A stretch of DNA of 48,217 nucleotides from Oehlia diaphana. Taxonomy: Eukaryota; Glomeromycota; Glomeromycetes; Glomerales; Glomeraceae. Both the position numbers and the translations under genes were made by a program. Each line of letters opens with the position of its first letter. Position 1 is the stretch's first letter. Below are positions 12,457 through 22,341 of the stretch, in pieces. The notes under the pieces are model-generated. The model saw nothing but the letters and a program-made list of their open reading frames with translations, was not told the DNA's origin and searched no databases. The stretch is from positions 14,863 through 63,079 of the forward strand of contig QZLH01000756.1 of the NCBI GenBank assembly GCA_003833135.1, read 5' to 3'.

Positions 12457-13636
12457 TTACATATAAATTGAATCTTTATAAAATTTTGCAGCCATTTGTG
12501 GAGTAATTTGGGAACATGCTATTAAAAGAGGATATTTAGGATCATTACATATATTAACAAAATCTCTACTTTTTTTAAAAAAGATTTTATAACAGAAAAA
12601 CAAGATTCAATGGGATTAAAATCAGGAGAATAAGGAGGTAGGAATTCAACACGACCACTAAATGCTTCAATATAATTTATAAGGTCTTTATTATGATGAA
12701 TTCGTGCATTATCAAGAATGAGAACACTTTGCTCAGCAGGATACGAATTCATTTGAAGCACCTAAATGTAAACAATAAAATTATAAATAATAAAATTAAA
12801 AAATAATTAAAATAAAAATTATCATTCTTAACATACCACATTTGAAATTACAAATTCTTTAAATTTATCTTTCGTACAACTACCTTCCATTATGTCAACA
12901 GCAATAATGCCTTGTAAAGATAAAGCAGGTAATATTGTATATCAAGTTCCATGTACAAATACAGTTTTTTTGGTTGCAAAAGTGATTTTGAATGAATACC
13001 CATATCCACGAGATAGAGTACGGTTATCTTTAAAAGCTTCATCCATAAATATAAGCTGCTCAGGCCTATAATCACGTCTAACCTTTGCAATAAATATACT
13101 TCTAAGAAGTTCATTTCGTTCCTGAGCTGCCCGATGTAACTACAAAACAAATTACAATAAAACAATAAGATATAATAAAAAAAAATAAATTTATGATAGA
13201 CAAAGCTCACTTTTTTCCTACTGATCCCACAGTAAACTAAAGATCTCCAAAGTGTCGCAATAGAAACTAACTTTCCCATTTGCAACTCAAGTTCCCCTAC
13301 AAGTTCATCTAAGTACCAATCCACTTTGTCTTTAACTAATTCTCACAAAATCTGAATTGTTAATACAGTTAGTATCAATCTATATTTCAATTTGTTCATA
13401 TTTCCTTTATTTATAAGAAATACCTTCATTTCATCATGAGAAAGTGTCTTATGACGTCCTGGTGGTTTCTGCCAAGGATTCACTATTGTACCCCATTTTA
13501 CATATATTTGTAAAACTTTATTGACAATACTTCTGCTGATATGCAATAATTCAGATATTTTTCTTTGACTATGACCGTCATAGTAGAGATAAACTTTACT
13601 GAAACATGTCAAATTAGAATAATGAGAAAACCACAT
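12457..13636 (-). pseudogene. Tc1/mariner-type (DDE_3) transposase pseudogene with three introns
   Basis: The exons read in order as a helix-turn-helix N-terminus (DGHSQRKISELLHISRSIVN, then PPGRHKTLSHDEM), a middle part with FMDEAF (first Asp), LILDNARIHH (second Asp) and PPYSPDFNPIE (Glu). The last two are 34 residues apart, as in DD34E Tc1 transposases. Introns: 13352-13423, 13140-13210, 12762-12836. The product would cut and paste DNA at TA sites. Defects: TGA at 13343-13345 and at 12942-12944, both fitting CGA to TGA, and a one-base loss in the A run at 12567-12577 that shifts the last about 35 codons, which otherwise end at TAA 12457-12459. The ATG at 13636 is the first usable one. The true start may lie upstream. 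I could not identify the terminal inverted repeats. Confidence 0.85.
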
Positions 13637-14194
13637 GACCGACAGATAACAATAGATAGCAGTTGTATACTCAACATGTAGTCAAAATATTTTAGTGTAT
13701 GCATGAAAATATAAGATGTTTAAAACATATTTAAAATATATTAATAATATTCTTTGCATATATGTTTTAAATTTGCAACTTTAATAAAATAATGCAATAA
13801 TTGAAAAAAATAAAAAAAAATAACAACTATTTCAGAAATATGTTTTTAATATGTTGATGCTCTTATGAAAATACTGCTATAATCTTCTATATCAATGATT
13901 TGATAGATGCAACATTATAATACTTTACTATAACTAATCCTATTTATCACTATCACATGGATACTATTGGAGATGACGAAAAAAAACCATCTGACCATCT
14001 GAAAAAGAAAAATGATAAAAAAAAAAAAGCTTAAGATGGGATCTGGGGGTCTCGGACCTCCCAGAAAAATTTTTTTGCTTGTATATTAAATTTAAATATT
14101 TTTATGAACTGAATAGCCATGCACAATTAAGATAATGAATTACTTAACCTTAAAAGTTGGTTCCTTTTAAGGTTTATCATTGCGAAATAATGAT
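13637..14194. other. Spacer between two minus-strand pseudogenes
   Basis: No coding signal. An imperfect GC-rich hairpin (CTGGGGGTC TCG GACCTCCCAG) sits at about 14045-14066 and stands out in AT-rich surroundings. Confidence 0.4.
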
Positions 14195-15005
14195 GATTCA
14201 TTCACTTATCTGCTGGTGATCAGCCCATACAACTAATACAAATAATTTTCCCATCTTTACTTTTTCGATATAAATTTTTCATACCTTAACACATTAATAG
14301 TTCGTGTACCAGTAATGATTTTACTATTCCAAGTTTAGTTGGAATTTTTAATAATAGCTAGAGTGTCTTCATATTGTCTTAAGTGATAAGGATATTTTTT
14401 GACAGCTTGACGGACAAATGCACCAAGATTTGTGACAATTGTATCATTTTTTCTTAACTTTCATTGCTTTTAAATGCAAATGTAGTACTTGTCACCATGC
14501 ATTATCAGTAGTAAATTCTGTTAATTCCACCCTAGTATTTTATAATTAGTATTAGATGAGCCTATAAAAAATAGCAATTACTCATTATATATTGAATATG
14601 AACCTTTAATATACTATTTTGAACTCGTTCACAAGTTTTATAACTGACATATGGAATTTGTATTAGTATTTGTTGAACCATCCAGCAATATCTTTAGCTA
14701 AACTTCCCAATCTTATATAGTTTTGCTGATTTTGTATACTTGATCAATATGAAGAGCTTGTCTTAACCAGAGTGTTTTTGTTGTAATTTTATTGCTTGAA
14801 GAATCTAAAAAAACAATATGAGTAAATAATAGAACTGGTTAAAATTTTAATATTTTCTGCAGAATAAAATGTTAGTGAATTTATGTTACATACTTTTGGT
14901 AAATAATTTTTTTGAAATGACCAATTTTATAGATAAAAATATGTTAAAGCAAATGAATGGAAATTTTTATGATTTTTTTTATTTACCAAATTTTCGCTTA
15001 GGCAT
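14195..15005 (-). pseudogene. Multi-exon pseudogene of unknown family (MPKRKF N-terminus)
   Basis: Exon 1 is only 19 nt (15005-14987, MPKRKF) and joins, after a 182-bp intron with GT..AG borders (14986-14805), to DSSSNKITTKTLWLRQALHI. Further conserved-looking blocks follow in shifting frames: RLGSLAKDIAGWFNKY, RVELTEFTTDNAW, QVLHLHLKAMKVK, NDTIVTNLGAFVRQAVKKYP, HLRQYEDTLAIIKNSN, TWNSKIITGTRTINVLR, then VWADHQQISE. Lesions include TGA after DNAW (TGG to TGA), TAA after KNSN and several frameshifts. The residue composition is clearly protein-like, and the neighbouring transposase suggests a mobile-element-associated family. I do not recognise the function. Confidence 0.55.
14805..14986 (-). 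other. First intron of the MPKRKF pseudogene
   Basis: GTAAAT donor after 14987 and a T-rich TTTTTTTAG acceptor before 14804. Removing it fuses ...AAATTTG to ATTCTTCAAGC in one frame. Confidence 0.5.
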
Positions 15006-15632
15006 CTTTATTACTATTTTATAGAAATTTTATATTAACGTAAATACAAATGAAATAAAAAGTTTGTACAATAAATAAATAAATAAATAAATAAAATAAA
15101 TAATAGAAAATTGTCAGCCAAAATAGTTAAAATTTTCTTCTAAAAAAGGCTTACATCATTCAATCATCTCCTCAATTGTTGATATTTCCTAATATAGGGA
15201 TGAAAGATTTTTTATTAATTTATTTATGTGTACTGACGCAATTGCAATATGAATTAATAAAGTTAGTTCAATTATATAACAATTACAGTATTAATCGGCT
15301 TTTTATTTTTTAAATAATTATAGTAATTAATAATAATTGTAATATAAGTTTACAAAAGTCAACCAAATCAATTCAGCTTCGATTGAAACTGGCTAATCAG
15401 TGAAAGATAACCAAAAATGTTAATATTTAAACTTTCTTAGGATCTTTTTTGACTTTTTTCTTGGATAAAAGTAAATAAATAAATAATTTTATTTTTTTTT
15501 TTTAATAAAATTTTTTATGAATGGCATTTTATTTGTTTCAGCTTTGGTCTATATAGATAAGCTCATTTGGCTTCATTTTGGCTTTGGAAGGTGAGAGCTT
15601 TTTTTAAAATTAACTTTGTAGAAACGTTTTAC
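15006..15632. other. Intergenic, microsatellite and T-rich DNA
   Basis: Includes a short (AAAT)n run at about 15072-15097. No gene recognised. Confidence 0.4.
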
Positions 15633-15866
15633 TAATGTTTCTTTTTTTTGTAAGAATTGCCAAAAGTGAAAAAGGGTTGGAACTTTTTTTTATCTTTTTT
15701 TTTTAATTTAAGAAGCATTTTAATGTTTCTTTTCATTATTTTTTTTTTGTAGGACGCCAGCTTGAACATGAATCCAGACTTTAAGGTAAAGGAGAAGAAT
15801 GAATTTTTCATTTTAAATTTAAGAAACGAACTAATGTTTCTTTTCATTACTTTTCTTTTGTAGGAC
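15633..15866. repeat. Three degenerate tandem units ending in polyT-GTAGGAC
   Basis: TAATGTTTCTTTT starts at 15633, 15721 and 15832. The second and third copies share ATTTAAGAA(A/G)C before it and CATTA, a T/C tract and GTAGGAC after it. Each unit ends like a spliceosomal 3' acceptor (pyrimidine tract plus TAG). A similar arrangement occurs at 40696-41115 inside the CCCTATAA element, so this may be a relic of the same kind of sequence. Confidence 0.5.
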
Positions 15867-15949
15867 TATTTTTTAGGCAAATTGGTTAATATTAAATAAA
15901 AAAAAAGATAGATTCAATACATAACTAGATAATTATAATTTTTCCTTAC

Positions 15950-17399
15950 TTTCAAAAGTTGTTCATTGTTTCTGCCACCAAAGATTTCAATAAAATCAAT
16001 AATTTTTCTAATTTCTAATATTTCTACAGGACTAAGGTGAATATTTCCTGCTTCAAAATTTTCTTCCAAATATTTCATTTTTTTTGTACCAGGAATAGTA
16101 ACCAAGTCATCACCCTATAAAATATATATATAAAAAATTATTATCATACTCAGGTAAATATATACTTATATTTTAAAATGTTATATTTTATGAGTAGAAC
16201 CAAAGCAAAACGAAGTTGACCTGTAGTTATTCCTTCCTTACTCGCAAATTCATTAAATTTATGTACAATTTCCAAATTTTTATTGAAATTTTCACCTTGA
16301 AAACGTGGAGTTGATCTTCTAAAATCATTTCAAATCATCAATAGATTTATATTTTCCCTAATAAAAAGTTAGTTGAAAATATATTGGAGTTAAATTCTTT
16401 ATTTTTGCAAACAAACCATTTTAATAAAGGGATAATTACTGTCAAAAAGCCATGTCCTGATGGACTATAAGCTTCTATAGTGACACCTAATTCATGACAA
16501 GCTTCTAGATCTCCATTTTTTCAATATCAAGAGCTCAAGGACTATATTTCATCTTGAAAAAAAAAATGATGTTTAATAATATAAAACAATAATATCGATC
16601 TTACAAAAACGAATTAATATTATTGCTTGAATTGCGACAATAGGATGAACTTTATAAGCGCGTCGAAGAGTTTCTGCGAAGCATTCAGAAAGACCAATAT
16701 ACTTAATTTTTCCTTCTTTAACAAGTTCTGCTAAAGCGCCGACAGTGTCTTCAATGGGTCTGCAAAAATATAAAAGATGGATAGTTAATTTTAATACATT
16801 ATTACAATTTTTAGTAAGATTAAAAAATTACTTTACTAACGTATTGGGATCCACACGAATTTGATAATAAAGATCAATATAATCTACTCCCAATCTTTTT
16901 AAAGAATATTCGCAAGCTTGACGAACATATTCAGGTTTACCTAATATACTAATTTCACCATTTGGTCCTAGAGAGAATGCAAACTTTGTACTTCGAAATA
17001 TAGTACATCACTACGACGTTCTTTAAGAACTTTGAAAGAAGAATTTCATTGGCTCCAGATCCATAAAAATCCTTTCATTTTTTAAAAAAATGCGATACTT
17101 TGTTATTTAAATTAAAATAAAACTAGAATTTATTAGAAGAGTTTAAATACAAACGGATGTATCCCAAAAGGTGCATACTATTATTCCTATATCAATTGCT
17201 CGATTTAATACTTTAATATTTTCCTGTTCATCAGATGCACCATAAGCATCGCTCATACCCTGCAGATCAAAAAGAAAATTGTATTAGAATCACGATAAAT
17301 AAGTAATTATGAACTATGAAGTATGAACGTACCATGCATCCTAAACCGATTACTGAAATTATCACACCAGTTTTACCAAGCTCACGAAGGAAAGACAAT
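15950..17399 (-). pseudogene. Aldo-keto reductase pseudogene
   Basis: It matches the intact gene at 45823-47398 exon for exon, with introns at the same places (for example after GLGCM and after the FWDT segment), so it arose by DNA duplication and not by retroposition. It is dead: the start codon is TTG at 17399-17397; 9 bp are inserted within the ...IDIG..CTFWD segment; a frameshift near 16990 destroys the CTKFAF segment with the catalytic Lys; the catalytic His of YYQHRVD is Ile; and TGA at 16535-16537 replaces the Trp of YSPW. The C-terminal exon ([20 protein letters not shown]) is still open. Orientation is opposite to the intact copy about 29 kb away. Confidence 0.9.
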
Positions 17400-18155
17400 T
17401 TTTTTTTTAAAAAAAATTAATTTTTTTGGAGTGAATCAATAATTCTAAGCGACTTTGATCTGGAAAATCGTTTATGCGTTTATACCGAACTTAATTAATA
17501 ATTAATATGCACATGATACATAACATTGATTTTCTATGCTAATTCTATGGTAAGCCACCCTTGACAAAAGTATGATGAGTCACGTCACCCCTATGATAAA
17601 AATCATCATCCATATGATGAAACATCTGTTATCACTAATTTGGTTTGGAGTGATAACTAATGTCGGAGATGTCAAGCTGATTAGTTGTGGCAAAAAGTCA
17701 AACGGTCAAATTTTAGGTGTTCCAATAAAATCGTGATTCTAATAACAAGTCACATGATGTAGAGCGCAGAAATCCCATGATTATGGTATTAGTTTTATTA
17801 GTCACTTACATTAATTAACCACTTTTAGTATTATTATTGCTTTTGACTCATAATCATTCAATTATAAGTATCAGTTTAATTATTATAAAATTAGAAAAAT
17901 TGCTTTATTAGTTAGCTAGAGAAGTTTCTTGAGATTTACATAGTTGATGAATCATCCTTTGTATTTACTTTTTGCGTGGTGTGTCACCCTACTTTTGTAT
18001 TTAATAAAAAATTTTCTTGACAAAATTTCAATGAACTTGATTCGCCCTAAATCACCTTATTTATGCTCGTCATATCGATGTACTATGCATTCTTATTATA
18101 TCAGTGGCTTAAATTGCTCGTGTAACATGTTACTATTTAAATACTTTAACAGTCA
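17400..18155. other. 5' region of the HIT-like/SAM gene
   Basis: No coding signal beyond low-complexity frames. TATAAAA occurs at about 17884, too far upstream to call as the promoter with confidence. Confidence 0.4.
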
Positions 18156-19652
18156 ATGAAAACTTCACATTTTGCAAAAATGACATCGTATACAATTTCT
18201 GATAATATTGATTTGGAAAAGAAGCCAATCGTTAAGATTGGAACTTTCGACATAACATGTCCTCCAAAAACTATTGCCGAGGGACTGGTTAAAATGGGCA
18301 CAAAATGTTTGGATTTTATTGAAAAGAGCGTAGTTTTTAACACTTTTCGTATTGAAATTACTCCCGTTAATGATCAAAAATTGGAATGGGTGTACAATTT
18401 GCAGGTACAAACCACCACCTGGTTTGAACATCTTTGCCAAAATTTCAGTAAAAATGAAGTAATGGAAATTTCAAGAAGTTATGTAAATAGCGTTAGAGAT
18501 TCCTATTCTCCTCCACCACCGCCACGAAAATCCGAGAAAATTTCTGTACCTTCGAACAAATATTGCGGACATCACGCAGACTGCAGTTTTGAACATCCTA
18601 CCAGTGAAATCGATCAAGACTGGCGAAATCCTCGACCAAAAAAAAATACATGTCGACAAAATTTTGCAAATGGAAGACCTAAAAGTAAGTCTTTATTTAC
18701 AACAGATTTAATACGTTTTCATGAACAAAATCCAAATTCTGATAAATGTTGTATTTCAGTACATTGTCCAAGTAATGTATACCAGCCTATAATTTTTTGC
18801 GCTAAAAGTGTGGCACAAATGAATCGTACAAATCATTTTTGTAACTGGTATGCTGAAAATGAACGAATTGTCTTGGAGAATAATGGCTGGATTGTTTTAT
18901 CACAGCAAGATGATACTCGCGAGGTGCTCATCAGCCCTCACCCAGCTAAAGGTTACGAAAATAACACAATTCCACCTAATTATCAACAGACAAATCACAA
19001 AAATAACAGAGAACTTATTAAAGACCCTAAATTTTGGAATTGGGTGCTCGAATATTTCTTAAATACTTATCTGATCAAAGAAATCTGTGAAGACAAGGAG
19101 CAATGTCCAATAGAGCTTCTTGCGTTAAATTTCGGAAGTTGGGAAGCTGCTGAAGCGAAAGATAAACAAGCAAAGGAGTGCCACGGGCACTTGCATGTGC
19201 ATCTTACACGTTCAGTGATTGATAGATTTGAAATTGCTGAAGTAGGTGCCATGTACGGAAAAATAGATACACCAAAACAATATTCGATTCAAAATTGCGA
19301 AGAGTTGGAATCAAAGTATTTAACAAGTTTAGAGATTAACAGGTTGCAACAAGACATACGAGACATCAAAGAATATTTACGTAAATTGGATGCAAAAATG
19401 GATCTTATTTTGGGACTGGAACCACCTTCCATAAACACCATGTCGATGGATCAATTTTTGCAAAAATTGGATGATTGCTACTATGACGGAAATAATAATT
19501 TTATGAGTTACTTAAATTCCTTTCAAGAACATGGGATTTCCGTTGTAGATATTGATTATCTCAAAGAAAAGGATTGGATTGAATTGGGTGTTGTTAAAAT
19601 TGGAGATAGAATTAAAATGACTCGAGAATCAAAGATTACTTGTCTAGTATAA
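18156..19652 (+). CDS. HIT-like and SAM domain protein
   Basis: An intact single-exon gene of 498 codons with balanced codon use. Residues 119-123 are a PPPPP stretch. From about residue 200 to 350 the layout suggests a HIT-family fold, with a segment ending in CHGHLHVHLT that has His at 345, 347 and 349 in the H-x-H-x-H arrangement of nucleotide-binding HIT proteins, where the middle His attacks phosphate. Residues about 393-425 are predicted coiled coil (NRLQQDIRDIKEYLRKLDAK). Residues about 430-495 look like a SAM domain (MSMDQFLQKLDD...DIDYLKEKDWIELGVVKIGD), a protein-interaction module. A second in-frame ATG is at codon 9. The HIT assignment rests mainly on the His triad and is less certain than the SAM call. 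Substrate and partners cannot be read from the sequence. No introns or lesions are seen. Confidence 0.8.
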   Translation: MKTSHFAKMTSYTISDNIDLEKKPIVKIGTFDITCPPKTIAEGLVKMGTKCLDFIEKSVVFNTFRIEITPVNDQKLEWVYNLQVQTTTWFEHLCQNFSKNEVMEISRSYVNSVRDSYSPPPPPRKSEKISVPSNKYCGHHADCSFEHPTSEIDQDWRNPRPKKNTCRQNFANGRPKSKSLFTTDLIRFHEQNPNSDKCCISVHCPSNVYQPIIFCAKSVAQMNRTNHFCNWYAENERIVLENNGWIVLSQQDDTREVLISPHPAKGYENNTIPPNYQQTNHKNNRELIKDPKFWNWVLEYFLNTYLIKEICEDKEQCPIELLALNFGSWEAAEAKDKQAKECHGHLHVHLTRSVIDRFEIAEVGAMYGKIDTPKQYSIQNCEELESKYLTSLEINRLQQDIRDIKEYLRKLDAKMDLILGLEPPSINTMSMDQFLQKLDDCYYDGNNNFMSYLNSFQEHGISVVDIDYLKEKDWIELGVVKIGDRIKMTRESKITCLV

Positions 19653-21412
19653 AATCCGTTTCTTTTCTTAATATCATGATTAAATAAAATCGACTTCTTG
19701 GATTATTGAAAGAGATGGAAAATTGAGATTTGATTACGTCATTTGTGTCAAGCGATAGAGTATCCGTATGAAATAATTTTTTATTTTTAACGAGTTTATT
19801 AAAGCTATTTCCGAATTAAATAAAATGAATTAATGAATTTATTGTTTAAAATCAAATATTGTATAGCAGAGCAAATTAAAATTTTAGATTCTCATAGCCC
19901 GCCTGCATCAATTTTTCGATAAAATAAAAATTCAATGCATAAAATCACGTGATTTTAATATCACGAGATATATAAAAAATTTTTACATACAGTGATCATC
20001 ATCCTTGTGATTGCTTACATTAAATGTTAATGAAGTTCTTTAAAAGAGGCATTGTACAAGTTTGTGTGATGATATGATACTATTTTGACCGTTACGATCA
20101 TCATACTATTAAGTTTTCTAGCCAAAGTTTTGAAAAACTAATTATGTAATACTTTTGGTTGGCGACAAGAAATTTATGAAACTCATGATTTTGTAATTAT
20201 ATTAATTTGATATCGTAATTATTAAAATGGCGTTATGCTTAATAATGATCTGATGTGGCATCATACCAAGCCGTACACTAAATAACAAACATTAATGAAA
20301 AGCATATTTCTTCGCAGTTTTTTTTTTATACTTTAAAAAAGGGCAGAATATTTAGTAATTTAAAAGATTTTTTTTTATAATTTTTAATTTATATTATTCT
20401 TATTAAGTTTCACACAATTCATTTATAGAAATAATCGAATCTGAACTGATTTAAAAACTCGTTTAAAATTATTAATAATAAATTTTTTTTTGTTTCATAA
20501 TTTTTCATTTTCAGATGAAATTTATTTCATAATGTAAACAAATATTCACATGAAGAAAACGTTGTAAATAAGATACGTAAAATTTTTTATTTTTTTATTT
20601 TTTTTACTTCAAAATACTTTTTCAAATAATAAAAGGGCTTCGATTAAATTGGATTGAGTTTACGCTAATCGACTTTAATTGGATTGAGTCGATTAACCTA
20701 TTTTTTTACTAATAATTTTCCGATAGACGAATGAATGCGCTGTGATTACCCGCAATGGCCACATCCCATCCACAACTGTATTTACGTATTTAACCAAAAA
20801 GCTTCTTTCAAAAATCCATTCCTTTTATTTGTGAACAAGGATTAGATTTGAGGATCCGATCAATTCAAATCCAAAATCCAATACAATTGAGTTTGTGAAC
20901 GCACCTAAAGACACCAACATGAAAAAAGGCAGTAACATTTCGCTTTCTACTGAAAGGATTCTCTTTTTTTTAAAAGCAAAATCTTTATTTACAAAGAAAA
21001 ATAAAATCCATTTACTATTATTGATTCTTGTTCATTATTTGATGCAAAATCACCAAGTATAAAATTCAACTAGACGAATTGATTAATTGATAAAATCTTC
21101 TTTATCTTAAGAATCAAAAGCTAGTTTTATAAACGTAATTTTTTTTTAAATCGTTTGTTTTCAGACTCTAATTTATTTATTTTGGTTAAAAAAATACATT
21201 TTTAGGATCACAAATGTTAAAGTACTTAAATGATAACATAATCTGGCCCTTTTAAACATAAACGTCCAAAATCGGCTAATTTATTATATCTTTATGCGCT
21301 AGCAGCTAAATAAATATATATCATTCATACTATTCATACTTAAAGAAAATTAAAAATGTTAAATAAAAATTAATATACAGTAGATTTATTAAAAATTAAG
21401 TAAAATTCATAT
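19653..21412. other. Long intergenic region
   Basis: No gene recognised. It holds a TCACGTGA site at 19945-19952, an imperfect inverted pair TAATCGACT/AGTCGATTA at about 20666-20696, and TTTGTGAAC at two places (about 20829 and 20891) that could belong to an old inverted-repeat element whose limits I cannot place. Confidence 0.4.
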
Positions 21413-21486
21413 AATCGGATTTTAATTATATGGAAATTAACTATTTTTAATCGGATTTTAATTATATGGAAATTAACTATTTTTAA
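21413..21486. repeat. Two tandem copies of a 36-bp unit
   Basis: AATCGGATTTTAATTATATG and the following 16 bases occur twice back to back with no differences, starting at 21413 and 21449. Identity suggests a recent duplication. Confidence 0.95.
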
Positions 21487-21689
21487 TTGCTAAATAAATC
21501 TAGAAAGAATATAATAATTTCATAATATAAAAGTTATCATCGTTGACACTTAACAAGTCTTTTTATTATTAACTAACTTTTTATATTTTTTGTTGACGTA
21601 ATCTTACAATAACAGAACCACTCAAATATTTAATTTTTGGGCGCAAAATAAATCACCCAATAGCTTAAGGTCTTTTTGGACCGCAGTCC

Positions 21690-21815
21690 TATAATAATAT
21701 GGGATGGATATGGGTATGGGATTGGAATGGGAATATGACAGGGATAAATGGGATATGGGTGGAACATGGGTGGGATGGGATATGGGTTTCTCCCAATCCC
21801 ATTTATATGGGCGGC
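21690..21815. mobile_element. Possible small element built of ATGGGAT words
   Basis: Many reiterated ATGGG(A/T)(A/T) words run from 21700 to 21786, followed by the inverse CCCAATCCCAT. The outer parts GCAGTCCTATAATAATATGG on the left and, inverted, GCCGCCCATATAAATGGG on the right are imperfectly complementary. The layout recalls the word-array arms of the hAT-like elements, but no target duplication is visible. Frames through it on both strands are artefacts of the repeat. Confidence 0.45.
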
Positions 21816-21839
21816 AAGTATATCCACATACCATATATG

Positions 21840-22341
21840 ATGCAAATGATAATAACCCAGTTATGTTGACAATAAACCCGAAATGAAAATGTTTAGGAAG
21901 ATGCTTTGGATATAAGAAAAAGGAATATGAAACAATGCTCTATATGTAACTCATAGTATCACGATTCTCATATTGTTCTGAAAAGAATATAAAGTATGAT
22001 GATAAAGAAAATGTTATCTTAAAGGATATTGATACAAGAATACATAATATTATTTGTTATTGTATTAAGGTTAGGGTTAGGATATTTGATTTATGAGTTA
22101 GGTAAAGTATATAAATGACATAATCGTGACATTGTGACAGGTAGGATTATCCAAATTTTTTCTTCACTTCTTTACACTTGGAAGTCATAATCCAAAATGA
22201 TCGGCAATCATGTAATGAGTAATCATTAATCAGCTGATCTGCTGTGTCCCAATAACGGAATTAACAATTCCGAAAATTTCAAATACTTAAATACTTTGTT
22301 TGAAATTTTACACGGGATATCCCCCCTTTCTTCTTTACAAT
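21840..22341. other. 5' region of the F-box gene
   Basis: Contains AGGTTAGGGTTAGG at about 22068, two telomere-like units, and GATCGGCAATC at 22199-22209, a motif also found at 33140 and 34880. No TATA box could be assigned. Confidence 0.4.

Noticed and set aside
21622..21886. Overlapping frames with Pro/His or Gly/Trp repeats on both strands
   Set aside because: All are translations of the ATGGGAT word array.
22065..22082. Telomere-like AGGTTAGGGTTAGG
   Set aside because: Only two TTAGG(G) units, with unique sequence on both sides; too short for a telomere or an interstitial telomeric tract.
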